Shown: positions 17,324 to 26,686, counted from the stretch's first letter. The stretch is 64,000 bases of DNA from an uncultured Alphaproteobacteria bacterium (GCA_902537235.1 CACBAO010000009.1:1-64000); one strand, 5' to 3'. Made by a program: numbers and translations. The notes: generated from the letters alone by a model not told the origin.

Positions 17324-17352
17324 TTGACAATAAAGCCCGTTTCCATTAATCA
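17324..17352 (+). promoter_or_regulatory. candidate promoter for rpmH-rnpA
   Basis: A perfect TTGACA at 17324-17329 is followed 17 nt later by TAATCA (17347-17352), 24 nt before the rpmH ATG. The -10 is imperfect, but location and spacing fit. No cluster of DnaA boxes was found here, so there is no sign of an origin next to rpmH. Confidence 0.45.
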
Positions 17353-17376
17353 ATTAAGCCTAAAGGGAATTGTATA

Positions 17377-17511
17377 ATGAAAAGAACATTTCAACCCAGC
17401 AACAGAGTAAGAAAACGTCGACACGGGTTTCGTTTAAGATCAGCAACTAGTGCTGGTAAAAAGATCCTTAATCGCCGACGAGCACGCGGTAGAAAGACAT
17501 TATCTGCATAA
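17377..17511 (+). CDS. rpmH: 50S ribosomal protein L34
   Basis: A 44-residue bL34 protein, the normal length. It begins [19 protein letters not shown] and ends with the arginine-rich segment [14 protein letters not shown], both family hallmarks. AAAGGGA lies upstream of the ATG at a normal distance. It precedes rnpA by 36 nt, the usual arrangement in which the L34 transcript also carries the RNase P protein gene. Confidence 0.97.
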   Translation: MKRTFQPSNRVRKRRHGFRLRSATSAGKKILNRRRARGRKTLSA

Positions 17512-17547
17512 TATTCTACGCAGTCTTAATGATTGCGAGGAGTAGTT

Positions 17548-17910
17548 ATGGATATTCAAACAATCAAAAAACGCCGAGATTTTCTAAAGGGCAATAATGC
17601 ACCCTATGCTGCCATGAGATCTGTAGTAGTTCAAAGCTACGTGCGAACAGATGAAGTAGTAGAGACAGATGGATCCGTCATGATGGGAATTACATGTTCG
17701 AAAAAAGTAGGGAATGCAGTTACACGAAACAGAGCAAAACGCCGATTAAGAGAGGCAGGAAAGATTGTGCTAAGGGAAATTGGAATAAAAAAAACCAACT
17801 ATATTTTCATTGCTCGCAAAGACCAAACGGTTAAGGTAAAATTTACCGATCTTTGCAATGATATAGAAAACGCGATAAAGAAGATATATACCCAACAAGA
17901 AGATAAATAG
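17548..17910 (+). CDS. rnpA: ribonuclease P protein component
   Basis: The basic protein subunit of RNase P, which matures tRNA 5' ends together with the RnpB RNA. The RNR signature is AVTRNRAKRRLREA, preceded by GITCSKKVGN. ATG 17548 (giving 120 residues) is chosen because GAGGAG sits upstream of it; the TTG at 17533 would include that ribosome binding site in the coding region. The N-terminus then reads MDIQTIKKRRDFLKGN, with the family motif RRDFL. It is followed without any gap by yidD. Confidence 0.94.
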   Translation: MDIQTIKKRRDFLKGNNAPYAAMRSVVVQSYVRTDEVVETDGSVMMGITCSKKVGNAVTRNRAKRRLREAGKIVLREIGIKKTNYIFIARKDQTVKVKFTDLCNDIENAIKKIYTQQEDK

Positions 17911-18156
17911 ATGCTTATAAAAATTATTTCCCTTCCTATTCACATATATCGTCTTTTCATTAGCCCCTTTACTGGAAAGAATTGTCGCTTTGAGCCAACA
18001 TGCTCTGAATACGCTCTGGCAGCCTTAAAAACTCATGGGGGTTTTTATGGATCTTATCTGTCTATAAAGCGGATACTCAAGTGTCATCCATTTAGCCGAT
18101 ATTCTGGTTATGATCCTGTACCAAACAAAAAAAAATCAAAAGACATTACTCGATAA
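17911..18156 (+). CDS. yidD: membrane protein insertion efficiency factor YidD
   Basis: An 81-residue small membrane-associated protein that helps YidC-dependent insertion. Hallmarks are the start [11 protein letters not shown], [19 protein letters not shown] with its cysteines, and [10 protein letters not shown] followed by GYDPVP. The start codon directly follows the rnpA stop (no spacing), indicating coupled translation. The gene sits in the conserved rpmH-rnpA-yidD-yidC order. Confidence 0.96.
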   Translation: MLIKIISLPIHIYRLFISPFTGKNCRFEPTCSEYALAALKTHGGFYGSYLSIKRILKCHPFSRYSGYDPVPNKKKSKDITR

Positions 18157-18222
18157 TTCGATTGAATTAAGTCATTAGTAACCATATATTAGTCGCAGAA
18201 GATTTAAGAGAAGGCAGAGCAG

Positions 18223-20022
18223 ATGGATGATCAGAATAAGAACCTTTTATTGGCAACGTCCTTAAGTTTTTTAGTACTGCTTGGTTGGATGCTTATATTT
18301 CCACCAGAGCCAATAGAAGAAGTGAATTCTGAACAAATACCAGAACAAGTCACACAAAAAGATAACCAAGCGGGTACTGGTCTCAGCACTCCAGTACAAG
18401 TTGATACTAACAAAAGTGAGCAAAAACAAGATACATCCGCTGAAGTACCTAGAGTACCGATAGAAACATCGCGACTATCGGGGTCATTATCTCTTAGGGG
18501 TGGTAAAATAGACAACCTTAAACTCCTGGATTATTTTGAGTCGCAAGAAGAGAACTCAGAGAATATTGAGCTTTTTCAGTATGAAAATGAAAACTATTAT
18601 GCTGTTTATGGATGGTCATCACGAGACAGAGAAAATGTACCAAATCCGAACACCGTCTGGACCCTCGCAAAAGGTAATACGCTTACACCCAATACACCTG
18701 TTACTCTACAATGGACGAGCCCAAAGGGGGTCATATTTGAAAGAGAAATCTCCATCGATGAAGATTTTCTTTTCACTGTAAAGCAACGCGTATTTAATCA
18801 ATCAAACGCGACCATTGATTTGGCGGCTTACGGAATACTAGCGCGTCATAGCGCTCCCGAAACTATTGGCTTTTACATTCTTCATGAAGGGATCGTGGGA
18901 TATGACGATGGCGAACTCGTTGAGTTATCATATGACGATATAACAGATCAGAAGTATGACGATAGAGAGCGTGCCAATCTTGAAATCTATGAGATTACAG
19001 AGAATGGGTGGATTGGGTTCACAGATAAATATTGGATGTCAACACTCGTTGGTGAACCACAAAGTAAATTTAAAATGGCGAGCAAATATAACGAAGCAAA
19101 CGATATCTACCAAGCAGATATTCGTCATCCACTGCAGAGCATTGGGTCTGGACAATCTACGGAAATTAAGACGTACCTATTTGCCGGTGCCAAAGAGGTC
19201 AATACGATAAAAACATATCAGAAAGAGGCCGATTTTGCTGACTTTATTGATACTGTCGATTGGGGATGGTTTTTCTTTTTAACCAAACCAATTTTCTCTC
19301 TACTCGATTACTGCAATAAACTTGTTGGCAACATGGGCTGGGCAATAATTTTACTTACTCTAGTTGTTAAGACAGTACTTTTACCGCTAGCCTACAAATC
19401 TTACGTTTCAATGTCGAAATTAAAGCAACTTCAACCGGAAATGGAAAAGATAAAAAAGAGAGCCGGTGATGACAGGATGAAACTGCAACAGGAAATGATG
19501 GCATTATATAAAAAAGAGAAAGTAAATCCCGCAGCTGGATGCTTACCTATACTACTGCAAATTCCAATATTTTTCTCTTTATACAAAGTTCTTTTTGTTA
19601 CAATTGAAGTCAGACACGCTCCATTTATTGGATGGATTACTGACCTATCGGCTCCCGATCCTAGCTCTATATTAAATTTATTTGGCTTATTACCATTCTC
19701 GCCCCCTGGCCCAGAAAGTTTTCTAGTTATTTTTTCTATTGGGGTCTACCCGATACTTATGGGTATAACAATGTGGCTACAGCAGAAGCTTAATCCTGCA
19801 CCTACTGATAAAACACAACAGATGATTTTTGCTTGGATGCCTTGGATTTTTATGTTTCTTCTTGGACAGTTCTCTAGTGGTCTTGTCATCTATTGGGTAG
19901 CAAATAATATCATCACGTTTGCACAACAGTATTTTATTATGGCATCACAAGGTGTGAAACCAGATATTTTTGGAAATATTCTGAGCTCCTTTAAAAGGGA
20001 AGGGGCCTCCAAAGAAAACTAA
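18223..20022 (+). CDS. yidC: membrane protein insertase YidC
   Basis: A 599-residue inner-membrane insertase and chaperone of the gram-negative type. It has an N-terminal transmembrane helix (LLLATSLSFLVLLGWMLIF), a low-complexity linker rich in Q, T and E (about residues 30-75), a large periplasmic beta domain, and the conserved C-terminal five-helix core starting near MGWAIILLTLVVKTVLLPL. That core includes KLKQLQPEMEKIKKR and NPAAGCLPILLQIPIFFSLYKVL. Length and domain order are normal. It is followed 14 nt later by the ATT-started engB. Confidence 0.97.
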   Translation: MDDQNKNLLLATSLSFLVLLGWMLIFPPEPIEEVNSEQIPEQVTQKDNQAGTGLSTPVQVDTNKSEQKQDTSAEVPRVPIETSRLSGSLSLRGGKIDNLKLLDYFESQEENSENIELFQYENENYYAVYGWSSRDRENVPNPNTVWTLAKGNTLTPNTPVTLQWTSPKGVIFEREISIDEDFLFTVKQRVFNQSNATIDLAAYGILARHSAPETIGFYILHEGIVGYDDGELVELSYDDITDQKYDDRERANLEIYEITENGWIGFTDKYWMSTLVGEPQSKFKMASKYNEANDIYQADIRHPLQSIGSGQSTEIKTYLFAGAKEVNTIKTYQKEADFADFIDTVDWGWFFFLTKPIFSLLDYCNKLVGNMGWAIILLTLVVKTVLLPLAYKSYVSMSKLKQLQPEMEKIKKRAGDDRMKLQQEMMALYKKEKVNPAAGCLPILLQIPIFFSLYKVLFVTIEVRHAPFIGWITDLSAPDPSSILNLFGLLPFSPPGPESFLVIFSIGVYPILMGITMWLQQKLNPAPTDKTQQMIFAWMPWIFMFLLGQFSSGLVIYWVANNIITFAQQYFIMASQGVKPDIFGNILSSFKREGASKEN

Positions 20023-20036
20023 TAAGGGAGCCATAG

Positions 20037-20654
20037 ATTACAAAATCACCTTTATTAAATGATGTCTCTTTTTTAAAAGGAGTTGCTGGGATTGATGGTT
20101 TACCTCCAGATAGAGAAGCAGAAGTTTGCTTTATAGGCCGATCCAATGTTGGAAAATCCTCACTTATAAATGCCCTATTTGAAAGAAGAAACTTGGCAAG
20201 GACTTCCAAGACACCAGGTCGAACACAAGAGTTAAATTTTTTCTCCTTGGGAGAAAAAAGCTACATCGTTGATCTTCCAGGCTATGGTTACGCAAAAGCG
20301 TCAAAAGATAAAAGGTCAGATTGGCAGACCCTTATAAAGTCATATATCGCGGAAAGACGTTCACTTAAGAGGGTATTTACTCTTGTCGATGCGAGGCACG
20401 GTATAAAAGATAATGATAGAGAATTTTTCTCCTTTTTGGACACCTATGCTGTAAATTATCAAATAATACTTACCAAAATAGATAAAGTTAAGAAAACTGA
20501 GATGAACAAACTTCTAGATGAAATAAATAGAAAAATAGAAGAGCATCCTGCTTGTAATCCAGAATTTTTACTGACATCAGCGATAAAAAAAAGTGGTATC
20601 AGTGAGATTAGAGACCTAATGTTCTCAATTTTAGGTTTAAATCAAAATAATTGA
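20037..20654 (+). CDS. engB: ribosome biogenesis GTPase EngB (YihA/YsxC), ATT start
   Basis: A GTPase needed for 50S subunit assembly. G1 is GRSNVGKSSLIN, G3 is DLPGYGYA, G4 is TKIDKVKK; the TPGRTQ switch is also present. The in-frame region opens right after a TAG at 20034-20036. The only start codon that keeps the whole domain is ATT at 20037, with AAGGGAG ending 6 nt upstream. The product is then 205 residues, the normal length. The first ATG/GTG/TTG-type codon downstream (TTG 20193) would delete the P-loop, so it cannot be the real start. The alternative is a sequencing error in the start codon. Confidence 0.9.
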   Translation: MTKSPLLNDVSFLKGVAGIDGLPPDREAEVCFIGRSNVGKSSLINALFERRNLARTSKTPGRTQELNFFSLGEKSYIVDLPGYGYAKASKDKRSDWQTLIKSYIAERRSLKRVFTLVDARHGIKDNDREFFSFLDTYAVNYQIILTKIDKVKKTEMNKLLDEINRKIEEHPACNPEFLLTSAIKKSGISEIRDLMFSILGLNQNN

Positions 20655-20687
20655 CAAATCAGCATTATAATTGCATTAGGTTTTGCT

Positions 20688-21554
20688 ATGAACGGTAAAA
20701 TAGAAAATAATTTTAAGCAAACGGCAGCCACACTGGCCGAAGCGCTACCATACATCCAGAGATATGAGGACTCGACAATAGTTATTAAGCTTGGTGGTCA
20801 TGTACTGACGAGCAAACCCTCAATGAAAAATTTTGCGCGAGATATTGTTTTGATAAAGCAATGTGGCGTTAACCCAGTAATAGTGCATGGCGGTGGCCCT
20901 ATGATTAATAAAGTATTATCGGATTTAAAAATTGAAAGTGAATTTGCTGAGGGAAAGAGGATAACAGATGGCAAAACTATGGAAGTCGTTGAAATGGTGC
21001 TCTCTGGGAATGTTAACAAATCTATAGTTAATGCAATTAATAGCCAAGGTGGGAAAGGGGTTGGACTATCCGGGAAAGATGCGAATATGATTGAATGTGA
21101 GCAAGATAATCCCAAACTAGGATTTGTTGGGAAGATAAAAAAAGTTGATACTGATATAGTCCAGAATTTTATAAAGAGTGACTTTATCCCCGTTATTGCC
21201 CCCATCGGTTTTGGAATAACGGGCGAAACATTTAATATTAATGGTGATACAGCAGCGGGTGCTATAGCCTCAAGCCTCTCCGCTGATCGTCTCTTACTAC
21301 TAACGGATGTGGTCGGTGTAAAAAACAGCGAAGATCAATTAATTAATCAATTGACTATAGAAGAAGCAAGAAACTTGATAGGCTCAGGAATTATAAACTC
21401 GGGAATGATCCCCAAGGTTAATACGTCGATAAAGGCTATTGAAGAGGGTGTTAGGGCATCTGTTATTATTGATGGGAGAGTTGATCATGCCTGTCTTCTT
21501 GAACTCTTTACTAACCACGGTGTAGGCACTCTGTTTAAAAAAACTTTTGACTAG
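20688..21554 (+). CDS. argB: acetylglutamate kinase
   Basis: Phosphorylates N-acetylglutamate in the second step of arginine biosynthesis. The 288 residues are normal for the family. Amino-acid kinase motifs: VIKLGGHVL near residue 33, VIVHGGGPMIN near 65, INGDTAAGAIA near 185 and LLLTDVVGV near 205. The C-terminal GMIPKVNTSIKAIEEGV segment binds nucleotide. It is the last intact gene of the rpmH-engB group. argD and argF for later steps are 40 kb away in this window. Confidence 0.96.
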   Translation: MNGKIENNFKQTAATLAEALPYIQRYEDSTIVIKLGGHVLTSKPSMKNFARDIVLIKQCGVNPVIVHGGGPMINKVLSDLKIESEFAEGKRITDGKTMEVVEMVLSGNVNKSIVNAINSQGGKGVGLSGKDANMIECEQDNPKLGFVGKIKKVDTDIVQNFIKSDFIPVIAPIGFGITGETFNINGDTAAGAIASSLSADRLLLLTDVVGVKNSEDQLINQLTIEEARNLIGSGIINSGMIPKVNTSIKAIEEGVRASVIIDGRVDHACLLELFTNHGVGTLFKKTFD

Positions 21555-21563
21555 TCTTTAGGA

Positions 21564-22211
21564 ATGTCAGATACCCTGCGGACAATCCAAAGAATGCTGA
21601 ATAAAAAAAAGTCTTAATATCGTAGGCTCTTTCAATCCAGATAGGTCTGATAATGTTTGCTCTAAAGTGAGAACAATTTTGCTAGTAGGACCGAAAGAAC
21701 CCTTTTTTTGGGAAGTTTTTAAAAAAAGTAGCGAATATAGCGAAAATAAGGAAAACCCACTTGATAGATGGTCAAAAAAAAACCACGGAAAATTTGCTAT
21801 AAAATTGAATGCAAGATCATTTTTCCTTTTGAGGCGCCCTTTCAGCCATTTATTGATTGGGCTAAAAAATGTTCAACAATAGGATCATCTCCTGTTCGCC
21901 TTTGAGTACATTAAGAGAAGGGCCTATTTATTTCTTTTCGAGGTGCCCTTGGTAAAAATGAATATATTCAATCACCAAAAAACTCGAAAGATATCTGTAC
22001 CCCATGTGAGAAACCATGCCTCACCACATGTCCAGTAAGTGCACTTAACGAAGAAGGCTATAATGTCATTCGATATAAGGAATATTTGAACACACCTAGT
22101 GGTCAAAAATGTATAGACGGCTGCCTTGTCAGGAGATCCTGTCCCACGGGTCAGACTTTAAGAATGAGGGAACAATCAAATTTTCATATGAAGGCTTTTT
22201 TAAAAACGTAG
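21564..22211 (+). pseudogene. decayed ferredoxin-like (4Fe-4S cysteine cluster) gene
   Basis: Joining three stretches reconstructs a protein of about 215 residues. Frame one begins MSDTLRTIQRMLNKK (from ATG 21564). Frame two, after the A8 run at 21603-21610, reads RTILLVGPKEPFFWEVF and ENPLDRWSK. Frame three, from about 21823, reads FPFEAPFQPFIDWAKK, FISFRGALGKN, CTPCEKPCLTTCPVSAL and GQKCIDGCLVRRSCP, ending at TAG 22211. Frame three also contains TGA and TAA stops around 21900-21912. Two frameshifts plus two stops mean the gene is dead. Intact relatives, as I recall, follow argB in Rhodobacterales and carry the same cysteine pattern. It ends 1 nt before the convergent aapP stop. Confidence 0.85.
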
Positions 22212-22212
22212 A

Positions 22213-22977
22213 TTAATGGCCTAAGATCTGGCTCAAAAACAGTTTGGTTCTATCAGACTGCGGATTTTTGAAGAACTCCTCTGGTTCATTTTGTTCAACA
22301 ATCTGACCGTCATCCATGAATATAACTCTATCCGCAACCTGCCTAGCAAAGCCCATCTCATGAGTAACACAAATCATTGTCATACCTTCTTCTGCTAGCT
22401 GAATCATAGTATCCAGCACCTCTTTAATCATTTCAGGGTCCAATGCGGACGTAACTTCATCAAATAACATTATTCTTGGTTTCATGCATAAAGATCTTGC
22501 AATTGCTACTCTTTGTTGTTGTCCACCAGAAAGTTGACCTGGGTATTTATGAGCCTGTTCAGGAATTTTCACTTTTTCAAGCATTTCCATTGCGATCTCT
22601 GTAGCTTCTTTTTCCGGAGTTTCTCTAACCCACATCGGCGCTAGGGTACAGTTTTCTAAAGTTGTCAAATGAGGGAACAAATTAAAGTGCTGAAAGACCA
22701 TGCCAACTTCAGATCTGATCTTATCAATATTCTTTAGGTCAGTGGTTAGCTCTGTACCGTCAACAATTATGCTTCCTTTCTGATGCTCCTCGAGTCTATT
22801 AATACATCTAATCAGCGTTGATTTTCCAGATCCAGATGGGCCGCAGACAACAATTCTCTCACCTCTTCTAACTTCCAGATTAATATCCCTAAGTACGTGG
22901 AAGTTACCAAACCACTTGTTCATATCAGATATATGGATAGCTACTTCATCTGTTATGTTTATCTTAGTTTTTTCCAT
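22213..22977 (-). CDS. aapP: general L-amino acid ABC transporter, ATP-binding protein
   Basis: A 254-residue cytoplasmic ATPase that powers the AapQM permease. Walker A is [10 protein letters not shown], the signature is [15 protein letters not shown], Walker B is [14 protein letters not shown], and the switch histidine is in [10 protein letters not shown]. It belongs to the polar amino-acid (GlnQ/HisP) subfamily. It is the last gene of the aapJ-aapQ-aapM-aapP operon, 32 nt after aapM. Confidence 0.95.
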   Translation of the reverse strand: MEKTKINITDEVAIHISDMNKWFGNFHVLRDINLEVRRGERIVVCGPSGSGKSTLIRCINRLEEHQKGSIIVDGTELTTDLKNIDKIRSEVGMVFQHFNLFPHLTTLENCTLAPMWVRETPEKEATEIAMEMLEKVKIPEQAHKYPGQLSGGQQQRVAIARSLCMKPRIMLFDEVTSALDPEMIKEVLDTMIQLAEEGMTMICVTHEMGFARQVADRVIFMDDGQIVEQNEPEEFFKNPQSDRTKLFLSQILGH

Positions 22978-23009
22978 ATCAATCTTACTCCTAACCTAAA
23001 TAGATAATT

Positions 23010-24293
23010 CTATTTATCCGTTTTTAATTTTCTTTCCAAATATTGTGAGTACTGGGACATACCCCAACAAAAAATAAAGAACATCAATCCGATAGCAACG
23101 TAGAGTTCCCAATAAATACCATTCCATTTTTGATCCGCTCTTATTGTCGACGCAAGCCCTACCGGATCTCTTAGGCTTATAATGGATACAAGTGTTGTAT
23201 CTTTAAACAAACCAATAAAGGTGTTGACAATACCCGGAATAGATATTTTTAATGCCTGCGGCATTATTATAAGTCGTTGTGACTGCCAGTAAGTGAGCCC
23301 TAAAGACGCTGACGCTTCATGCTGACCTAATGGTAATCCTGCTAGCCCCCCACGAATTACCTCAGCCATATAAGCTGCAGAAAACAATGTAACCATAATT
23401 ACTACTCTCAACACAATATCAAAGTTTGTTCCTGGTGGTAAAAAGTAGTTTAGAAGAACGGACGCAACAAATAACAACGTTATCAAAGGTACGCCCCGTA
23501 TAAACTCAATGAACCCAACACAAATCATCTTAATTACTGGTAAATTAGATTGCCTACCTAATGCTAATAAAATTCCAATAGGAAAAGACGCAACAATTCC
23601 TGTAACTCCTACGATCAGAGACAAAGTAAATCCACCCATCTTTAAAGACTCAACGAAGGGAAGACTAATGGGCAAAATAACGTTAAGAAGACCTACCAAC
23701 GGATTGGAGATAAAGAGAAAAAATACAGCAGTAGATAAGAAAGCGAGGATAGCTGCTATCATATAGTTTTTAAGATATCGTCTTATCAAAGTCAGAAAAA
23801 ACAGTGCTCCTAAAGTTAACCCAATATATACTATACTAATTGACCAAAACGATCCCCCCCACAGTAGCCATACAGCTAATCCGGGATAAATTATTGAAAA
23901 CCAAAAAAAACGAAAAAACTTTGGAAATAATATAGGAACGATGGCAAGTAAAAGAAAGATAAAAGTTAATGTAGGCCTCCAATACTCTTCAGCTGGATAC
24001 AGTCCGAAAAGCAATTGTTTCCATCTAGCCGTGAGCACCGAAAAACATGCAACGTCAGGGTCTAAGTCTAGACACTCCCTCAAGGATTTTGTGTTCCAAT
24101 GACCTCCATAAGCCCATGGTATGAAGTCCCATAAAATTATAACTATAAAGTAGACTGATAGAATGGTTAGTATGGAATTTAACCATGACGAAAATAAATT
24201 TTGTCTTAACCATCCAATAAGACCAACCTCTGTAATTGGTGGCGCTGATGGGGGTATTTCTTTTTTCCTTACAAAAGCTATCTTAGTCATCAT
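23010..24293 (-). CDS. aapM: general L-amino acid ABC transporter, permease AapM
   Basis: A 427-residue inner-membrane permease. A long N-terminal region carries several extra helices (about residues 35-200), typical of AapM. The binding-protein-dependent core follows from near VESLKMGGFTLSLIVG, with the coupling-helix motif EVIRGGLAGLPLGQHEASASLGL. The helix after this reads PGIVNTFIGLFKDTTLVSII. Its start overlaps the aapQ stop by 4 nt (ATGA), consistent with a coupled heterodimer of the two permeases. Confidence 0.94.
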   Translation of the reverse strand: MMTKIAFVRKKEIPPSAPPITEVGLIGWLRQNLFSSWLNSILTILSVYFIVIILWDFIPWAYGGHWNTKSLRECLDLDPDVACFSVLTARWKQLLFGLYPAEEYWRPTLTFIFLLLAIVPILFPKFFRFFWFSIIYPGLAVWLLWGGSFWSISIVYIGLTLGALFFLTLIRRYLKNYMIAAILAFLSTAVFFLFISNPLVGLLNVILPISLPFVESLKMGGFTLSLIVGVTGIVASFPIGILLALGRQSNLPVIKMICVGFIEFIRGVPLITLLFVASVLLNYFLPPGTNFDIVLRVVIMVTLFSAAYMAEVIRGGLAGLPLGQHEASASLGLTYWQSQRLIIMPQALKISIPGIVNTFIGLFKDTTLVSIISLRDPVGLASTIRADQKWNGIYWELYVAIGLMFFIFCWGMSQYSQYLERKLKTDK

Positions 24294-25507
24294 CGTACCA
24301 CTATTTGAAAAGATCGATTAAAGTAATTGATAAAAGAAGAGATCAATAATGATACCGCAAGATAAAAACCCATCAGCAAAAGCATTGACTCCAACTCTCT
24401 TCCAGTCTGATTAAGAGTAATTCCTCCTAGGGTTCCTCTAACGTCCATGTATCCTACTGCGATAGCGAGAGACGAATTTTTAGTTAAATTTAGATAATTT
24501 GAGATAAGAGGAGGAACAATAATCCTCAAAGCCTGTGGAAGAATTATAAGGCTCATTATTTTGTTAGGTCTCAAACCCAAAGATGCTGCTGCCTCAGATT
24601 GGCCTCTGGAAACCGCCATGATGCCTGCTCTTACTATCTCAGCAATAAAGGCAGAGGTATAGAAGGCTAATGCTAAGGTCAATGCAAGAAATGAGTTTCG
24701 AAGGTGTATTCCGTCTTTAAAATTAAATCCCTTAAGATAAGGATATTCAAGTGAAACGGGCTGACCCATTGCAAAAAAAAGTATTAATGTTGGAAACACA
24801 ATCATTACTGAACTAACCCAAAATTTAGGTAAACTTTTTCCAGTGTCTTTTTTCTTTTTATTTGCGTATCGAATAAAATAAATAGAGGCAACTATCGAAA
24901 AACCAAAGCACAGCAGTAACCAATAGGCTCCTTCCGCCAAAACTGGTGCCGGAAAATACGTTCCTCGATTTGTTATCGCTACACTATCGAAAAATAACAT
25001 CGTAGCTTCAGGCTCAGCACCTTTAAAAGCTCTTGGTGCAGGGGTAAATTCGGTTAGCAAGGCAAAAACCATCACAATCCAAAGAAGTACTGGGACATTT
25101 CTGAAACCTTCGATATATGCAGACATAAGTTTTGCCACAATCCAATTTTTTGAGAGGCGTAGAATACCGACAAAAAGCCCAAGAACTGTAGCTATTATGC
25201 ACCCTATAAATGCAACTAGTAGAGTATTAAGAATGCCAACTAAAGCAGCCATACCATGCGTACTGTCACTAGTGTAAGGAATTAGTCGCTGATTTATATC
25301 ATAGCCTGCTCGTAGCCACAAAAAATTAAAACTTACATCCTTATCGAGCAAGGCAAGATTTTTGATAGTATTATCAACAAGCCAAAAGAATACAGCCATA
25401 AATACAATAAACGTTATTACCTGTAATGACATTCCTCTGTATCGGGTGTCACTGAGTAACATACTTAATTTAAAACTTTCTGATGGGGGAAGGGACGGTG
25501 CGCTCAT
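24290..25507 (-). CDS. aapQ: general L-amino acid ABC transporter, permease AapQ
   Basis: A 405-residue permease paired with AapM. The N-terminus has one helix (FIVFMAVFFWLVDN) and an extracytoplasmic loop. The transport core includes EGFRNVPVLLWI and, after a large insertion, AEIVRAGIMAVSRGQSEAAASLGL, the coupling segment that contacts AapP. The gene is separated from aapJ by 165 nt that contain an intrinsic attenuator, so it should be expressed less than the binding protein. Confidence 0.94.
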   Translation of the reverse strand: MSAPSLPPSESFKLSMLLSDTRYRGMSLQVITFIVFMAVFFWLVDNTIKNLALLDKDVSFNFLWLRAGYDINQRLIPYTSDSTHGMAALVGILNTLLVAFIGCIIATVLGLFVGILRLSKNWIVAKLMSAYIEGFRNVPVLLWIVMVFALLTEFTPAPRAFKGAEPEATMLFFDSVAITNRGTYFPAPVLAEGAYWLLLCFGFSIVASIYFIRYANKKKKDTGKSLPKFWVSSVMIVFPTLILFFAMGQPVSLEYPYLKGFNFKDGIHLRNSFLALTLALAFYTSAFIAEIVRAGIMAVSRGQSEAAASLGLRPNKIMSLIILPQALRIIVPPLISNYLNLTKNSSLAIAVGYMDVRGTLGGITLNQTGRELESMLLLMGFYLAVSLLISSFINYFNRSFQIVVR

Positions 25508-25626
25508 ATAAGTTCCATAGTGTTACATTTAGTTAAAAAACTCTCTAAAGAATTAATGCAATTTGTAGAAATCTGCAACAAGTACATTTTTTATAAATAT
25601 GTATAGAATATCAATAAAAAAACCCC

Positions 25627-25653
25627 AAAAAAAAGGGGCGTTAAACACGCCCC
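25627..25653 (-). terminator. intrinsic terminator/attenuator between aapJ and aapQ
   Basis: On the minus strand GGGGCGT (25653-25647) pairs perfectly with ACGCCCC (25641-25635) around a 5-nt loop. An unbroken run of eight T (25634-25627) follows. It lies 20 nt after the aapJ stop. This is a textbook rho-independent signal; with aapQMP downstream it probably sets a high binding-protein to permease ratio. Confidence 0.9.
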
Positions 25654-25672
25654 TTTAGAGAAGTGTTTTATA

Positions 25673-26686
25673 TCATCTAAATGGAGGTGAATAAAGAATA
25701 CCGCCCTTAGTCCATGAAGCATTAACACCTCTTTCGATGTTAATACCGCTAGTAGCACCTAGGTTATTTTCAAAGATTTCACCGTAGTTTCCACCAGCTT
25801 TGATAGCATTATACATGGCATTCTTTGGAAGCCCTACCATAGCAAGGATATCGTCATCACCAGTACCAAGTAGTCTGTGAATTTCAGCGTCCTTGGTATC
25901 TTTCCAACTATCGATATTTGCCTTAGTTATACCTTTTTCTTCAGCAATAACCAGAGCATTGAGCACCCAACGTCCAATATCAGCCCAATTGTCATCTCCA
26001 TGTCGCACTAGAGGTCCAAGTGGCTCTTTTGAAATAATTTCAGGAAGAACAAGGTGATCATCAGGATTTTCAAGGTTCACTCTCGTACCGTGCAATGCTG
26101 AAGCATCAGTAGTGTATGTGTCACATGCTCCGGCAAGGTATTGTTGCTGAGATTCGGCATTATCTGCTGTTGGTACAGGCTCATAGCTCATACCATTCTC
26201 CTTGAAATAGTCTGCAAGATTAAGTTCTGTGGTTGTTCCAACTTGAATACACACGGTTGCACCGTCTAACTCTGTAGTTGACTTTACACCTAATTCCTTC
26301 TTAACCATGAAGCCCTGACCATCATAATAATTAACACCTAAGAATGTCTGTTTAAGGTCTGTATCTCTGCTGTAAGTCCAAGTAGTATTTCTAGCAAGAA
26401 TATCAACCTCTCCCGCTGCCAACGCGGTAAATCTTACAGCGGATGTTAGTCCAACAAATTTTACAGCCATTGGATCGCCAAAGATAGCTGCTGCTAAAGC
26501 TCGACAATAGTCGACGTCGAAACCAACATCTTTACCACTATCATCGACAGTAGCAAAACCAGGCGCACCGGTAGACACACCACATAGTAAATTTCCACGC
26601 GCCTTCACATCATCTAATGTTCCAGCAAAGGCACCTCCTGCTGCAAAAGTTAACGCAGCAAGAACTCCAAAAAATAGTTTTTTCAT
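25673..26686 (-). CDS. aapJ: general L-amino acid ABC transporter, substrate-binding protein
   Basis: A 337-residue periplasmic binding protein of family 3. A classical signal peptide is present (MKKLFFGVLAALTFAAGGAFA, cut after AFA). Mature-domain motifs include RGNLLCGVSTG, GFDVDYCRALAAAIFG, ARNTTWTYSRD and TVCIQVGTTTELNLADYF, characteristic of AapJ-type proteins that bind a broad range of L-amino acids. It is the first gene of the operon. A strong A/G-rich ribosome binding site (gaaggaaaaaat) precedes the ATG. Confidence 0.96.
   Translation of the reverse strand: MKKLFFGVLAALTFAAGGAFAGTLDDVKARGNLLCGVSTGAPGFATVDDSGKDVGFDVDYCRALAAAIFGDPMAVKFVGLTSAVRFTALAAGEVDILARNTTWTYSRDTDLKQTFLGVNYYDGQGFMVKKELGVKSTTELDGATVCIQVGTTTELNLADYFKENGMSYEPVPTADNAESQQQYLAGACDTYTTDASALHGTRVNLENPDDHLVLPEIISKEPLGPLVRHGDDNWADIGRWVLNALVIAEEKGITKANIDSWKDTKDAEIHRLLGTGDDDILAMVGLPKNAMYNAIKAGGNYGEIFENNLGATSGINIERGVNASWTKGGILYSPPFR

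Noticed and set aside
17238-17376. Possible replication origin next to rpmH
   Set aside because: No cluster of DnaA boxes and no dnaA gene; the rpmH neighbourhood in Rhodobacterales does not imply an origin.
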